Below, in pieces: positions 48,101 to 57,739 of a stretch of DNA of 64,000 bases. The position numbers and the translations under genes are program-made. The stretch's first letter is position 1. Each line of letters starts with the position of its first letter. The stretch covers positions 29,621,120 to 29,685,119 of the forward strand of contig NC_088778.1 in assembly GCF_954871325.1 (NCBI RefSeq), in the 5' to 3' direction. A model generated the notes under the pieces. That model saw nothing but the letters and a program-made list of their open reading frames with translations. It had not been told where the DNA came from and did not search any database. The DNA comes from Gordionus sp. m RMFG-2023 (lineage: Eukaryota > Nematomorpha > Gordioida > Chordodea > Parachordodidae).

Positions 48101-48808
48101 AAATTTATATTATAAAATAAATTATATTAATATTGTGCAATTAGATTATATTTTCAAAATACTATTTATTATACATGCATTTTTTTAAATAGCGATTTAT
48201 TTTTATTTTATAAATTAAATAGTAAATTAAATACAATATATTATATTCTCAAAATATTTCCATTTTTATAAATTATATATTAGTTTTATTATTTTTAAAT
48301 GCAATATAAAATATAGTATATGCTCAAAATATTATTACCATTTTTATGAATATTAGTTTTATTTTAAATGCAATATAAAATATAGTATATGCTCAAAATA
48401 TCCATTTTTATAAATAACAGTTTTATAATTTTTATAAATTTAATATAATATTCTCAAAATATTAGCTTTTTACATGTATTTTTTAAATAAAAATTAAAAA
48501 TCACAAATAGAATCTTTTATATTCAAAAATATTATTTGCACAAATTTTTTATAGTATCAATTTGTAATTAAATATCTGAATAAAATATGAAATATACTTA
48601 TATCCGGGCCTTAAATTTTAAAATACGGGCCGGGCCGTAAAAAATTTTTTAAAAAAATATCAGGGCCGGGCCGGGCCTTAAATTTTTTAATCCGGGCCGA
48701 ACCGGGCCGTAAAAAATTTTTTTAAAAAATATCCGGGCCGGGCCGGGCTTAAAAATTTTAAAACCGGGCCGGGCCGGGCCGTGCAAATGGTACCTCTGCA
48801 GGTCTCTG
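45154..48808 (+). mobile_element. Structurally complete hAT transposon
   Basis: 3655-bp element with 10-bp inverted ends CAGAGACCTG and CAGGTCTCTG, and a perfect 8-bp target duplication ATTTATAT (45146-45153, 48809-48816). Both subterminal regions (about 45160-45320 and 48604-48782) are packed with CCGGGCCGGGCC-type repeats separated by A/T runs, probable transposase binding sites and very unusual in this AT-rich sequence. It encodes one uninterrupted transposase. The intact ends, open frame and undiverged duplication make it the youngest large element here and a candidate active copy. Deleted relatives: 52789-53174, and fragments near 18.7 and 41.76 kb. Confidence 0.93.
46112..47920 (+). CDS. 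hAT transposase, 602 aa
   Basis: Cut-and-paste DNA transposase of the hAT superfamily (hobo/Hermes/Ac-like layout). An N-terminal BED zinc finger spans about residues 48-74 (CINC, then HLKRHKC). The RNase H-like core shows TDIWCDD (first catalytic Asp about 189), FVTDQG (second Asp about 260) and CSCHLLNTIL (the hAT C/H motif, about 277-285). The C-terminal dimerisation region holds IPASSASCERNFSTTGRIL with the third acidic residue, Glu about 570, and ends EKVDMLLFLHDNL. The length is normal for the family and all expected blocks are present without a stop. The start is the first ATG after upstream stops and precedes the zinc finger by about 50 residues. It should act in the nucleus on the ends of its own element and on its deleted relatives. 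Confidence 0.93.
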   Translation: MAQNTKDIIDKIKNNIYSFKNTNNTLKSEIWSKFKIIIDNNNKKNIGYVQCINCSNLLSYNYNHGTSHLKRHKCDGKSMKINKFFFTPEKPTYKCNMKYLKQKFIDHSLTLCAKDIRPFEMIAGNGFLEFSQALVDVGATYGKIDINSLISHPTTLSRHLKEKCNKIRSILVDTIAPVIKNRFMAASTDIWCDDHKKNSFITVNMHYISDDWKLVKRNLFTAKFKEVSKTSQVVKDELLKNFHNFSFNNNDFINIIFVTDQGKNIIKALELNERLNCSCHLLNTILRNSFNSKYLESNAPLIKSTIDNTKILVGHLKQSNKCQHLKALYQDIEVRWNSKYNMLNSVYSQNEEIKKVLLEHGGSEKYYIIDFPILQDLVNILENFNRAIVELQSDSCTLFKVVIWYYELLEVCNTFQSEKREIKLILLNIKHFLIEKFVLHKYHFISLFLCPKFKQLRMLSGTDRKMAENYIKDYIKSQEAQEVNEIPSTSQITTVVKQTESFYDKWGDGNSGNISIPDDEYYNYINKKTDEIFKVDNLLEWWASHQSEFPILAKLAKRVLAIPASSASCERNFSTTGRILEERRSNLKPEKVDMLLFLHDNL

Positions 48809-48816
48809 ATTTATAT

Positions 48817-50184
48817 ACAGTCCCGAATATTTTTCCCCATTTAACATTTCATTATATACAAATAGTTGTAAAACATTTAAAAAGAATAGTTCAGCCCACC
48901 ATTCAAGTCCTAAACTTGCTCACTGATTATTATAAAGTAGCATTGCTAAAAGAAACCGCGTTAACAATAAACGTTTTCTTGAATAAAAAGGCGCATTTAA
49001 AAATCTGATTTTTTAAAAAAATAAATTATTTTCTTATTCACTGTTTCTAGTGGTGTTGTTAAAACGGCCGGATTTATCCAATTTTAAATTATGGTTTTAG
49101 TCAAAAAAATATTAAACAAGCATCGAAATTTTCTTTAATAAACGCCATAAATTTCTCAGCCATCTTATGAGCAAAACCTCCAGGCCACTTTCTCCTTTTT
49201 CTAACAGAGTTAAAAATTTGCTCAAAAAATAAAAAAATATTAGAAGACTTTGTTAGAACTCTTAAAATTTTTAAAAATGAAGATTTTCTTAAGAGTAGAT
49301 TTTTTTTCTTCGAACTCATATTTTTATTTTATTATGTTTAATTTAAGTTTACAAATTATTATGATAGCTCATCAATTGCACTTATATTTTAATTTTTTTT
49401 TTAGATTTAAGCACATAATTATTTGTAATGTATGATGATCGGTATATCATTTCCTCCTAAATTACATCTGGCATTTAAACTCGAATGGCCTTGTTGGGAC
49501 AAGGTTTTCTCAGAATGGAATAATTAAAAATAAACTGTTATTATGGTATTCAAAATAACTCATAAAAAGCTAAGAAATCTAGAAGATTCCGGAAGAGAGT
49601 CTATTCTAAAATTTTCTCTTTTCTAATGAAAAATAAGTGGAAAATTCGGGACGATGATTGGCTATCAATTTTTTTTTTGAAAATTATTGACTATTTTCAG
49701 CAAATTTCCAGGAATTAGGCCATGTTTTTAGGTTCGACTTATTTTTGATACTTATTCCTGACATCTAGTGAACTAGGACACCCGGTGTTAGGTGGCATGT
49801 CATTTTACGCACTTTTCTTCTTTTTCTTAATTTTTAAGCTGTTTAGTCAAAGAGAAACAGCCAGCCTTTTAGCAATAAGTCCAATGTGTCAAATATATAC
49901 CTGCAATACCACCTAATGGAATATTTTTTCTAGGTAGAAAATTTGATTTTAACTACGATACCTTCTTTTTTTTATCATGAAGTAATTCTATTACAAGATT
50001 GAAAATATTAAATTAGACGGCTAACGTGGTTTACCATATTATGCATTTAATTATATATATATATATATTCATTTTAAAAAAAAGTGTATTTTAGATAAGA
50101 AAAATGAATTCAAAATCGTTGGCCAATTTAAACGGGGTAAATTTTATTTTAAGATGAATTTTTTTAAGCTGAAAATTTAAACAT
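48817..50184. other. Non-coding stretch with repeat fragments
   Basis: Contains a left-end fragment of the TAGTGTTG MITE family (TAGTGGTGTTGTTAAAACGG from 49048), a dispersed repeat with TGTTTAGTCAAAGAGAAAC near 49841-49900 and a TA tract near 50053-50068. No gene recognised. Confidence 0.45.
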
Positions 50185-50352
50185 TGACGTATGTTAAACG
50201 CTTCTATTTGTGCAGATTTTTAAAAAGGGCTAACCAGACGCGTACGCAGGAATTTGGTCTGGAGGGAGGGGGATAATAAAATTTTTTAAGAAATATTGTT
50301 GTTTTTTAAAAATATCAAGCATAAATTTATTAGGACTAATAACTATTCCTAA

Positions 50353-52500
50353 TAGAAGTGGGGGCGGGCCGTGAAATTAGGAGTGACCCATCGTGTCACA
50401 GTGGGTCACGGCGTGAGTATGAATAAATTTTAAATTCCAAGGCGTGACGGGCTTTCCCAAAATTTTTCCAGGGCGTGATCGGGCGTGAACAAAAATTACC
50501 CGTGAATCATGGGAAATTTTAATTTTTAAAATTGTTTTTTATAAATATATAAATTTGCAATTTTATAATTATATTATATATTTTCTTATTTAATTTAGTT
50601 CTTTTTAAAAAAAGAATAAAAACTAAAAATCTTCCGCATTTTATAAACAACATCCGGTATCATTTTGTTAGTTCTATTTTCTTTTTATGTTTAGATGTTT
50701 TTTATCGTGAGACTTTATGCTAAATTTTGCTTAAACTTTTTACAGAAAAGTCAGTTATATTTTATTTGTAAAGATTTTCAATCTTTAAATGCAACAGAAA
50801 GTGAAGGATTTTACAAGCTAGGCCAAGAGATAAATGTTAGTGTTACATGTGGATAACAAAATATAAAAGTTGGGAACCGGAAAACTCTCATGAATACTTT
50901 AGGTCCAAAAATATACCATGAAATAAAATTTAAGATTAAAAGCATGATCATTGTCCATAATCACTGATATTTGGACGGATGACTATAAAAATCTAAGTTT
51001 TTTATCCATTATAGGACATATTATCATTAAGGATTTTAATTAAAAACATTTGTTTTGGCCATAAGGGCATTGGATGAAAAAAAAAATCAAAATTAAAAGT
51101 GTAGTCAATTCAATTTTAGGAGAATATATAGAAGTAGAAAATTACTTAAATAAATGTATTGTTGTGAGTGATAACGGATCAAATCTTATAAGTGCATTCA
51201 AAGATGACGAAACGCTAGCATGTATATGCCATATACTAAATAATATTATGCATTAAATTTTTGGCAATTGTTTAACTGAAATAGCCTTAAATATAAATGG
51301 TGTAAAAAAAATGGTATACAATATTTCAAACACAGCTAATAGCAAACGAAGCCACACCCTTAAACAATATGTAATAGCGAGAATAACAAGATGGAACTCT
51401 GTATATATCATAATACAGAGTTTCTTAAAATCATATTCTGAAATACAGGTGTACTTATTTAGCAAGCAAGAATTAAATAGATTAGCCACAATTGATATCA
51501 GCATCATACGCGAGTTAGATAAATTTTTATAAATATTTAAAGAATGCTCGGATAATCTGAGAGCAGATTCTCGTCCCACAATAAATAAAGTTTGTCTATG
51601 GAAACAAAAATTAATAAAATTTTGTTAACCTTCTGAACGTGATACAATAATAATCAAGACCTCAAAATACAGAATAAGATTTCATTTAAAAGATTATTAT
51701 GCAGCCACTATAGTAGGCTTAATTCTAGATCCGAATTTCAAAAGACTTAAGTTTTTAATAAAAGAAGAAAATGATATATATAAAACAATTTTAAAAATGC
51801 TAAATGATATAAAATTAGATATGCATAAGTCGATGCCAACTACCATTTATAACTTTCCTAACTTATCCTAAACTCATAAAAAACCGTATATTCTAAATAA
51901 TCAATACCAACTATCACTTTCCTAATTCATCCTACACTCATAAAAGGCCGTATAATTCTAGATGATTCTGATGAAGCATCAACATCACCCATGAAAGCTG
52001 TGAGGATGAACTTAAAAGATTCATATAAAATAAATAACAAGACAATATTTTGAAGTTTTGGAAGCAGGAATATTCATTTCCTTTTTTGAGAAAATTATCG
52101 AGTAATATTTTGTCAGCTGCAAGTTCGGCTTCTAGTGAAAGGTTATTTTCTGTAGCCAATCTCTTACTAGAGGAAAGGCGTACACAATTGAAATAAAAAA
52201 AGATGGACATTCTTCTTTTTCCAAAATAAATTTTGATATAATAGATTGTATTTATTTTTTGTTATTAATATGGATTATGAAATTAGAGAAATAAATAGAA
52301 TGAATTCAAAAAAGTGTAAAATTATAGCAATAGTTTTGAAAAATTTAAGAAAACCGTGAATTTACGGGCGTGAATCAAAATATTGCTTGTCGTGAGCGGG
52401 CGGGTCGAGTCGAAAATTTTTTATTGATAGCGTGATATTTTTTATTACCATAGTGAGCGGGCAGGCCGTGAATGAAAAATTAGGCCCGCGCCCACCTCTA
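50353..52500 (+). mobile_element. hAT transposon (TAGAAGTGGG/CCCACCTCTA ends), nested, dead
   Basis: 2148 bp, ends TAGAAGTGGGGGCGGGCC and GGCCCGCGCCCACCTCTA, perfect 8-bp duplication ATTCCTAA (50345-50352, 52501-52508). Subterminal GGGCGTGA/GGGCGGG repeats on both sides. It contains a broken transposase. Confidence 0.9.
50955..52226 (+). pseudogene. hAT transposase remnant inside the nested element
   Basis: Blocks in family order but different frames: ITDIWTDDYKNLSFLSIIGH near 50960 (first Asp), VVSDNGSNLISAFKDDETLA and CICHILNNIM at 51150-51255 (second Asp and C/H motif), RITRWNSVY near 51380, LILDPNFKRLKF near 51720, and SAASSASSERLFSVANLLLE with ERRTQLK at about 52110-52195 (dimerisation motif with Glu). 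Stops at several points. A roughly 64-bp imperfect tandem duplication at 51838-51960 (CCAACTA, CATAAAA, CCGTATA) disrupts it further. Confidence 0.85.
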
Positions 52501-52639
52501 ATTCCTAATACACAATTTTAAATTAATGTGAATTATAAAAAAAATTAAATTATATGTAAAGAATCACTTAAATGACTTAAAATAGAAATTTGAGATTTTT
52601 TGAGCCTTTACACAAAAGGTTTCTTAGGAATAATTGTAT

Positions 52640-53935
52640 TTTGTTTATATATTTACAATGCAAAATCCAATCTTCGTTGGGATTGAGCTAATTAATTATC
52701 TCATGCTTTTCGTCAAATGCCTATGAATATTCAAAAGATCCAAACCTTTCAATCTACTTTCAGATGTTGTACTTCTTGGTATGTTTTCCAGAGACCTGCA
52801 GGCCCGACCCCTAGGCCGGACAGAATTTTAATTTTTTTTAATATACCCAGGCCGGGCCCGAAATTTTTTAAAAAAACACCCAAACCGGACCTGAATTATT
52901 TTTAAAAAAACACCCAGGCCGGTCTGTATTTTTTAAAACAGCCTATATTTTAAATCGTTATTATTAGCTATAAAAATCATAAATATAATTTATTTAAAAA
53001 AAATCCGGGCCGGGCCTGAAAATTTTCTTAAAAAAGCCGAGCCAGGCCTAAAATTTTTTTAAAAAAAAAGCCGGGCTGGGCCTGAAAATTTTTTAAAAAA
53101 AAACCCAGGCCGGGCCGTAAAAAATCTTAAAAAATCCGGGCCGTGCCTGCAAATGGTACTTCTGCAGGCCTCTGTTATTCTTCTTAAAAAAGAGAATGTT
53201 CTCTCATTAGTTTACTAATGGGAAGAGTTTATAAACCCTTTTAACACATTGGAAATTTAATCTAAAATGTGTTTGAAATAATGCAGAGCATCCATAGCAT
53301 TTTTTACTACTATATCAACCATAGTTAATATTATAAACATAGTTATTCAGCTGTAAGGCATCATAAGATACTTTATTTATAATAAAAATCTAACAATTAT
53401 TTTTATACTATCACCATCTGAAAAAGGTTGGAAAGGCTTTTGTGGAAGTAATATTTGCAGATTAGTAAGTGCTGCATGATGAATTAAAAATTCATTTATT
53501 TGGGTTATAAATGTATCTGTATCTAAGATATAATCTTCTACTGATCCTATATTAATGTTTTAACGATGAGCTTGCCTTGCTACAAGTCGAGGGAGATAAA
53601 TATTAAACACGTATAGCTCTGTTTTTGACTCAACAATAAAATATAAAATATGAAATTCTTCATCAACATTAGCCCTAATTTCCTTGAATTCTGATAAAAT
53701 GCTCTCCGCTATTCTCATCTTCTTAATAAAGTCAATTTCATGTTTTTGAAAAGCAATACTTAAAATAATTGTATAATTAAATAATACATTCTACTGAAAA
53801 ATAAAATTTGGAATAAGCATTAAATCCAATAATTTTCTTGCTTCTGAGGAAATATTTCTTTCAGGCCATTGTGATATTTCAGTAAAAGCAAATAATTAGC
53901 TCTTCTAACTCCTTAAAAGCTGTTACTGCTTGATG
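52640..53935 (-). pseudogene. ZMYM1/DUF4371-type hAT transposase remnant, split by a MITE
   Basis: Minus-strand reading. From 53935 down: WPERNISSEARKLLDLM, then FNYTIILSIAFQKHEIDFIK, then IRANVDEEFHILYFIVESK, then LPRLVARQAHR, a stop, NINIGSVEDYILD and LLPQKPFQPFSDGD near 53420. Further down, NERTFSFLRRI near 53185-53215. The reading is cut at 53174 by the inserted element and resumes at about 52785 with PRSTTSESRLKGLDLLNIHR. This order (RQTHR-like motif, ERSFSxLRR, RSTMxxxRLxGLALLxIHR) is diagnostic for the group. The N-terminal TTF finger and first catalytic part are missing. Confidence 0.75.
52789..53174. mobile_element. Non-autonomous relative of the 45-kb hAT
   Basis: 386 bp with ends CAGAGACCTGCAGGCCCG and CTGCAGGCCTCTG and strings of CCGGGCCGGGCC separated by A/T runs, as in the complete element. 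It has no coding capacity, so it would depend on that element's transposase. Immediate flanks ATGTTTTC and TTATTCTT match poorly, so the duplication has eroded. Confidence 0.8.
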
Positions 53936-54560
53936 GCAGAGACTCTATCTCGTTGGACAAGGTTGCAATTTCTTTTTCCCTGTTGGACCAGAAGTTTCAG
54001 AAATAATTATTATTTGACTAGAAATTTGAAAATGGTAGATAAATATTACGCCACTAAAAATTTGAAAATAATAAGTAAATATTACGCTGGAAAACTTGAA
54101 ATCGAAATTAATTGATAAAATAACTTATGAATGTGATAATAGATGTAATTAAATATATATTTAATATGAGATACGAATAAATATTAACAAATATAAATTA
54201 ATGTAAACAATAATATTTTTGAAAAATATATCCGGCATCTGCATTTTTTGGCTTTGAGGGGGGGGGGAGATTTGTCCCCCTGCCCCCCCCCCGCCCCCGC
54301 TGCGTACTCCAATGGGGCTAACTAAATGTTTTATTCTGAAAAATATTATGCAAGCCCAAAGATTTTGCTCATGAATGATACGAAGGTTTGGACCATCTAT
54401 TAACGAAATTTCAAGGCTTATATAATCTTTTCCTGGCTAAAATATTGAGTTCGTTTTTAAAAGCCGGCTCAAATCGAGCAGTTCATGGAAAATATTTTTT
54501 TCAAAAAATAACAAATATATTAAATTTATTTTAAAAATTAATTAAAAAGGAGGATGCTAA

Positions 54561-54987
54561 ATGAATGATTCGGGGTAAGAATTGTTAAACATTAAATAAT
54601 TGAATCGAATTATTGTGATAGCAATTTTTTTGTTTGAGTTTCTAAAAAAGAGAGATATCTTTGTTTTTTTTTCCTCATAGATTTCGAAATCGTTTTAAAA
54701 TGATTCAGGCGGCTTACCCAAAGGAGTACACGATGAGGACAAAATGGTTATCACCCATCAGGTAATTTTTTTGACATTTTAATGACTCAGTCTTGAGAAG
54801 GGTGTCATGTACATTATTATAAGAGGCAAGGGTGATCAATGCAAGTAGAATCCCAGATCAAAGGTTTGCATGATACAAAGGGGACTATAGTTTTGCCGTC
54901 AGGGTGTTTTATTCTAGGCTAAACGTGGATTCAAAAATGCAGGGGAGATTTGCCTTATTGAGAAATGTAGCAATAAGTGTGGATTAA
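54561..54987 (+). CDS. Candidate small three-exon gene, unrecognised
   Basis: Proposed exons: 54561-54574 (ATGAATGATTCGGG, donor GTAAGA), 54681-54761 (acceptor TTTTTTTTTCCTCATAG, donor CAG then GTAATT) and 54918-54987 (acceptor GTGTTTTATTCTAG, stop TAA). Phases agree at both joins (two bases plus one, then two plus one), giving about 55 residues with FKMIQAAYPKEYTMRTKWLS in exon 2 and KMQGRFALLRNVAISVD at the end. The exon 2 splice signals are the strongest evidence. No family is recognised. Exons 1 and 3 are weaker. It could instead be part of a larger gene or a decayed one. Confidence 0.3.
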
Positions 54988-55038
54988 TTTTGGATATAAA
55001 TTTACAATGGGGCGCGTGGGGTCCAATGATTACATTTG

Positions 55039-55293
55039 TTACAAGTGTAATGGTTTAAAAATGATATGCCCAGTCGAAAACTGATTGCATAATGAAAAGC
55101 TTGTATCTATTAGTTGATTATGTAAGATGCCGGAGTAGGAATCAAGCCATTCATGGCCGGAGTTATTGAAATGAAGCGTTCCGAAAAGGAATTTGTATTG
55201 TTGGTCATCTCTCAAATTGAGATAAGCCAAGGAAAGAGATCTCAATCTTAGATCATAGTCTTGAACGCAAACGTATTCGATTTTTTTTACCAA
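55039..55293 (-). CDS. Candidate terminal exon, unrecognised
   Basis: A minus-strand frame ending FKPLHL then TAA at 55039-55041, less AT-rich than its surroundings, with a natural-looking composition (YDLRLRSLSLAYLNLRDDQQ, GTLHFNNSGHEWLDSYSGIL). The frame continues above 55293 without an ATG for about ten codons (Ser-rich) to a stop, so entry would be by splicing. No family recognised and no partner exon identified. Confidence 0.33.
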   Translation of the reverse strand: MVKKIEYVCVQDYDLRLRSLSLAYLNLRDDQQYKFLFGTLHFNNSGHEWLDSYSGILHNQLIDTSFSLCNQFSTGHIIFKPLHL

Positions 55294-55859
55294 TGAAGAT
55301 GAACTCGAATAATTAAAATTCAGTCAAAAAACTGATTTTAATCTAGTTTCGTTCTATACATATATTTTTATGCTATAAAATGTTTACAATAAGAATCTCA
55401 ACCCCCCCCCCCCCACCCTTCTTCCAGCAGACATATACAGGACAGACTAAAGCAAACAAAAAATTTCAGACATAAAAAATGGAGGAAAAAACAACGAAAC
55501 AAAATATTAGCTTGAAGCTAAATTTTAAAACAATTGATTTTTTTTTATAGAAAATAAAATAACTTTTTTTTTAATTATAACAAATAACACAAATTAACAA
55601 AATGTGATTAAATAATTGTGGCGATGATAAGATTTGCAATTAATATGTTAATAAATTATATTTCCCATAATGATTGTAAAAAAAAAGTTTAAAAAACAAC
55701 GTTTATGTTTTTTTTCCCCGAAAAAAACGGTTTTTTTAAAAATCTAACTAACATTTAGTTCGAAGATTACTAATATATTTTTTACTGGATTTCATTTGAT
55801 ACCCATGTCGGTTTTTATGTAATAAATTTATTTTTAAAACTGAAGGAAAGAAACTGGCC

Positions 55860-57110
55860 AATGGCGTAGCTACGAGGAGCGATTCCTGATCGGGACACTC
55901 CTCCCAATTGAAAAATGTTTAAGCGATGCATATTTAATATACATTTTTATAAATATATTGGTTAATTAATTATTAAATTGGCGAAAACATGAATATTTCA
56001 ACTGTTATTTGTTCCAAAAATCTGGCAAATATATTGAAAGTTACTATTCATCAACAACCTAGGTATATTATAAAGTATTCCTTGACCTAACAATCAACGT
56101 TTGATTTTATTTTTAAAAAATCAATGTATAAAATAATTCAAAATTTCTGAATATATATTAAATAGTTAAGCATTTTTATCTTACTCCTAAATTTATTCAG
56201 CGACCCCCCTACACTTTCTGAGAGATGGAAAGAGAATACCCCCCCCCCCCCCGTGAAAAGTACCCCCACCCCCCTTCGAAAAAATGGTTAATTATTTTTT
56301 GACACCCATAAATTTCAAAAATAATTATATATTTAATTATATATAATATCTTATGATAATATTATATGATATGCATGTAAGACATCATGTCAATCACTAG
56401 TGTTAAGTGAGCGAAAGTGATGTTCGGAAAACCAACTCCTCTAAAATTTATTATTATGATTGTGTTATATGATTAATAAAATTTGAAGATATTTTAATAT
56501 GAATAAAATATATATGTCTTGGAGTTATTTTAATTGGGTTATTTCAAAAATATTTTAATTAAATAAATTTACAAATCTCAGAATCTGACAAATTTTTAGT
56601 TTCTTTAACCTCTAGGTCACGTGTAATAATGACATCCCCCGTTTTAGCCAACTTATAAATATTTCGAAACTTCAACATTTCTTCAAAAATTTAACTTGAA
56701 TTTAAATAGTAAAATTCACAGATATCCTCGATATTATCTTCAACGATTGACTTTTCCGCCATTCCCTTTGGTGTAAAAAATGATGTTTGATTTAAAAGTT
56801 TCATCGATTCATCATTAAATCTTTCTTTAAACTGCATAATAATCAAATCAAGTGAAGCAACACACTGATTTTAAAGTTAAAGAAATCTCGGATTACAACC
56901 ATTTGCTAAACATCGACTAAAATTTATAAAAATAAAATAATAAGACCCCCCTCTCCTCCTACTTACTATTTAATTTAATATGTGTTAACAGAATCACGAG
57001 GTCTAATCCGATATCATAAACCAGGAATCACTAGATTATGGATGGGTATAGTAAAAGAATAAAAGAATTAAAAAAATTTTTAAAAGTATACCCCTACTCA
57101 ACTCCGTTGT
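55860..57110 (-). mobile_element. Second ZMYM1-type hAT remnant
   Basis: A minus-strand coding remnant at about 56575-56875 reads CVASLDLIIMQFKERFNDES, then LLNQTSFFTPKGMAEKSIVE and IFEEMLKFRNIYKLAKTGDV. This is the pattern of ZMYM1-like hAT transposases just after their RQTHR region (DxIIxxLxxRF ... FR). A possible end CAATGGCGTAGCTACGAGG lies at 55868; the opposite end is uncertain (GGGGCCACTG near 57110) and no target duplication was found. The interior has a run of 14 C at 56239-56252. Confidence 0.5.
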
Positions 57111-57587
57111 AGGGGCCACTGAATTTAGTAACTTTTATTTTACCTTTTAAGGTAAATCAAGAATAATTTAAGAAGAATACACCAAATTGTACTTAATAAT
57201 TTTAATCAACAAATATTCATAATCTACACAGAAAAATGAATCACAATATCATAATTCAATCAAAATATGTATTTTCCAAAAATAAATAATCATATTATTT
57301 TTTTACTATAATTATTTTGCCTTATAATTATTTATAAATTATGCTAGGCTAAGACACGCCACCCCCTTTTATGGGCAACAAGTGACATTCACCAAAAATA
57401 ATTTATTATATATAATATAATATCTATTAAGTTTTTAAAGATTAGAGTCGTATTTATACATAATATATTTTAAATAATTAAGATCATATCTATGGTATTA
57501 ACGGTGGGTAGTATTGATATTATGGGAGTAATTGCTACAGTATCGTCCTTAGGCGTCAATGAAATATTTGTATGAAGAGGTCGATGA

Positions 57588-57737
57588 TCATAGTATTTTG
57601 TTCCCAAACTCTCTAGCTAAACTGTTATGCGAAATTGGAGTATTCGTTGGCACTGAATTATCGATTTGGGTATTCATACACGGCTTGAGAAGACGGTCAT
57701 ATTGCTCCATCATATGTCCCTTGGACTGACAATTGAA
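57588..57737 (-). CDS. Candidate terminal exon, unrecognised
   Basis: After a possible acceptor AAAATAG (57738-57739), 49 codons run to TGA, encoding QSKGHMMEQYDRLLKPCMNT and ending SLAREFGNKIL. GC content is well above the neighbours. The segment SKGHMMEQYDRLL is loosely like the BAP29/31 ending (SEGLxxEYDRLL), but the similarity is too short to name it. The acceptor has a weak pyrimidine tract. Confidence 0.3.
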   Translation of the reverse strand, partial: FNCQSKGHMMEQYDRLLKPCMNTQIDNSVPTNTPISHNSLAREFGNKIL

Positions 57738-57739
57738 CT

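Larger units (their letters stand above)
50235..54314 (-). mobile_element. hAT transposon of ZMYM1/DUF4371 type, interrupted
   Basis: Ends CAGACGCGTACGCAGG and (inverted) CATTGGAGTACGCAGC, with a perfect 8-bp duplication GGGCTAAC (50227-50234, 54315-54322). These GTACGCAG-type ends are characteristic of the ZMYM1/TTF-finger hAT group. The transposase remnant is on the minus strand (52640-52788 and 53175-53935). Two later insertions, 50353-52500 and 52789-53174, sit inside. Without them the element is about 1.5 kb, so the 5' half of the transposase gene has been lost. Confidence 0.8.
50185..54484. mobile_element. TAGTGTTG-family MITE split by a hAT insertion
   Basis: Left piece about 50185-50234 (GTTAAACG, GATTTTTAAAAAGGGCTAAC) and right piece about 54323-54484 (TAAATGTTTTATTCTG, AATATTATGCAAGCCC, GCCGGCTCAAATCGAGC) join into one family member when the 4-kb insertion between the two GGGCTAAC copies is removed. 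It is the oldest layer of the nest. Confidence 0.7.

Noticed and set aside
52781..53182. 8-bp target duplication for the element at 52789-53174
   Set aside because: Flanks ATGTTTTC and TTATTCTT match at too few positions to claim it, though the split transposase shows an insertion.
54762..54790. A 29-nt intron joining the exon ending at 54761 to sequence at 54791
   Set aside because: The frame fits, but well-supported introns here (MED26) are 81-85 nt; an acceptor at 54917 gives a more normal 156-nt intron in the required phase.
57588..57737. Assignment of the small exon to BAP29/31
   Set aside because: Similarity is limited to roughly a dozen residues around EQYDRLL; too short to name a gene.
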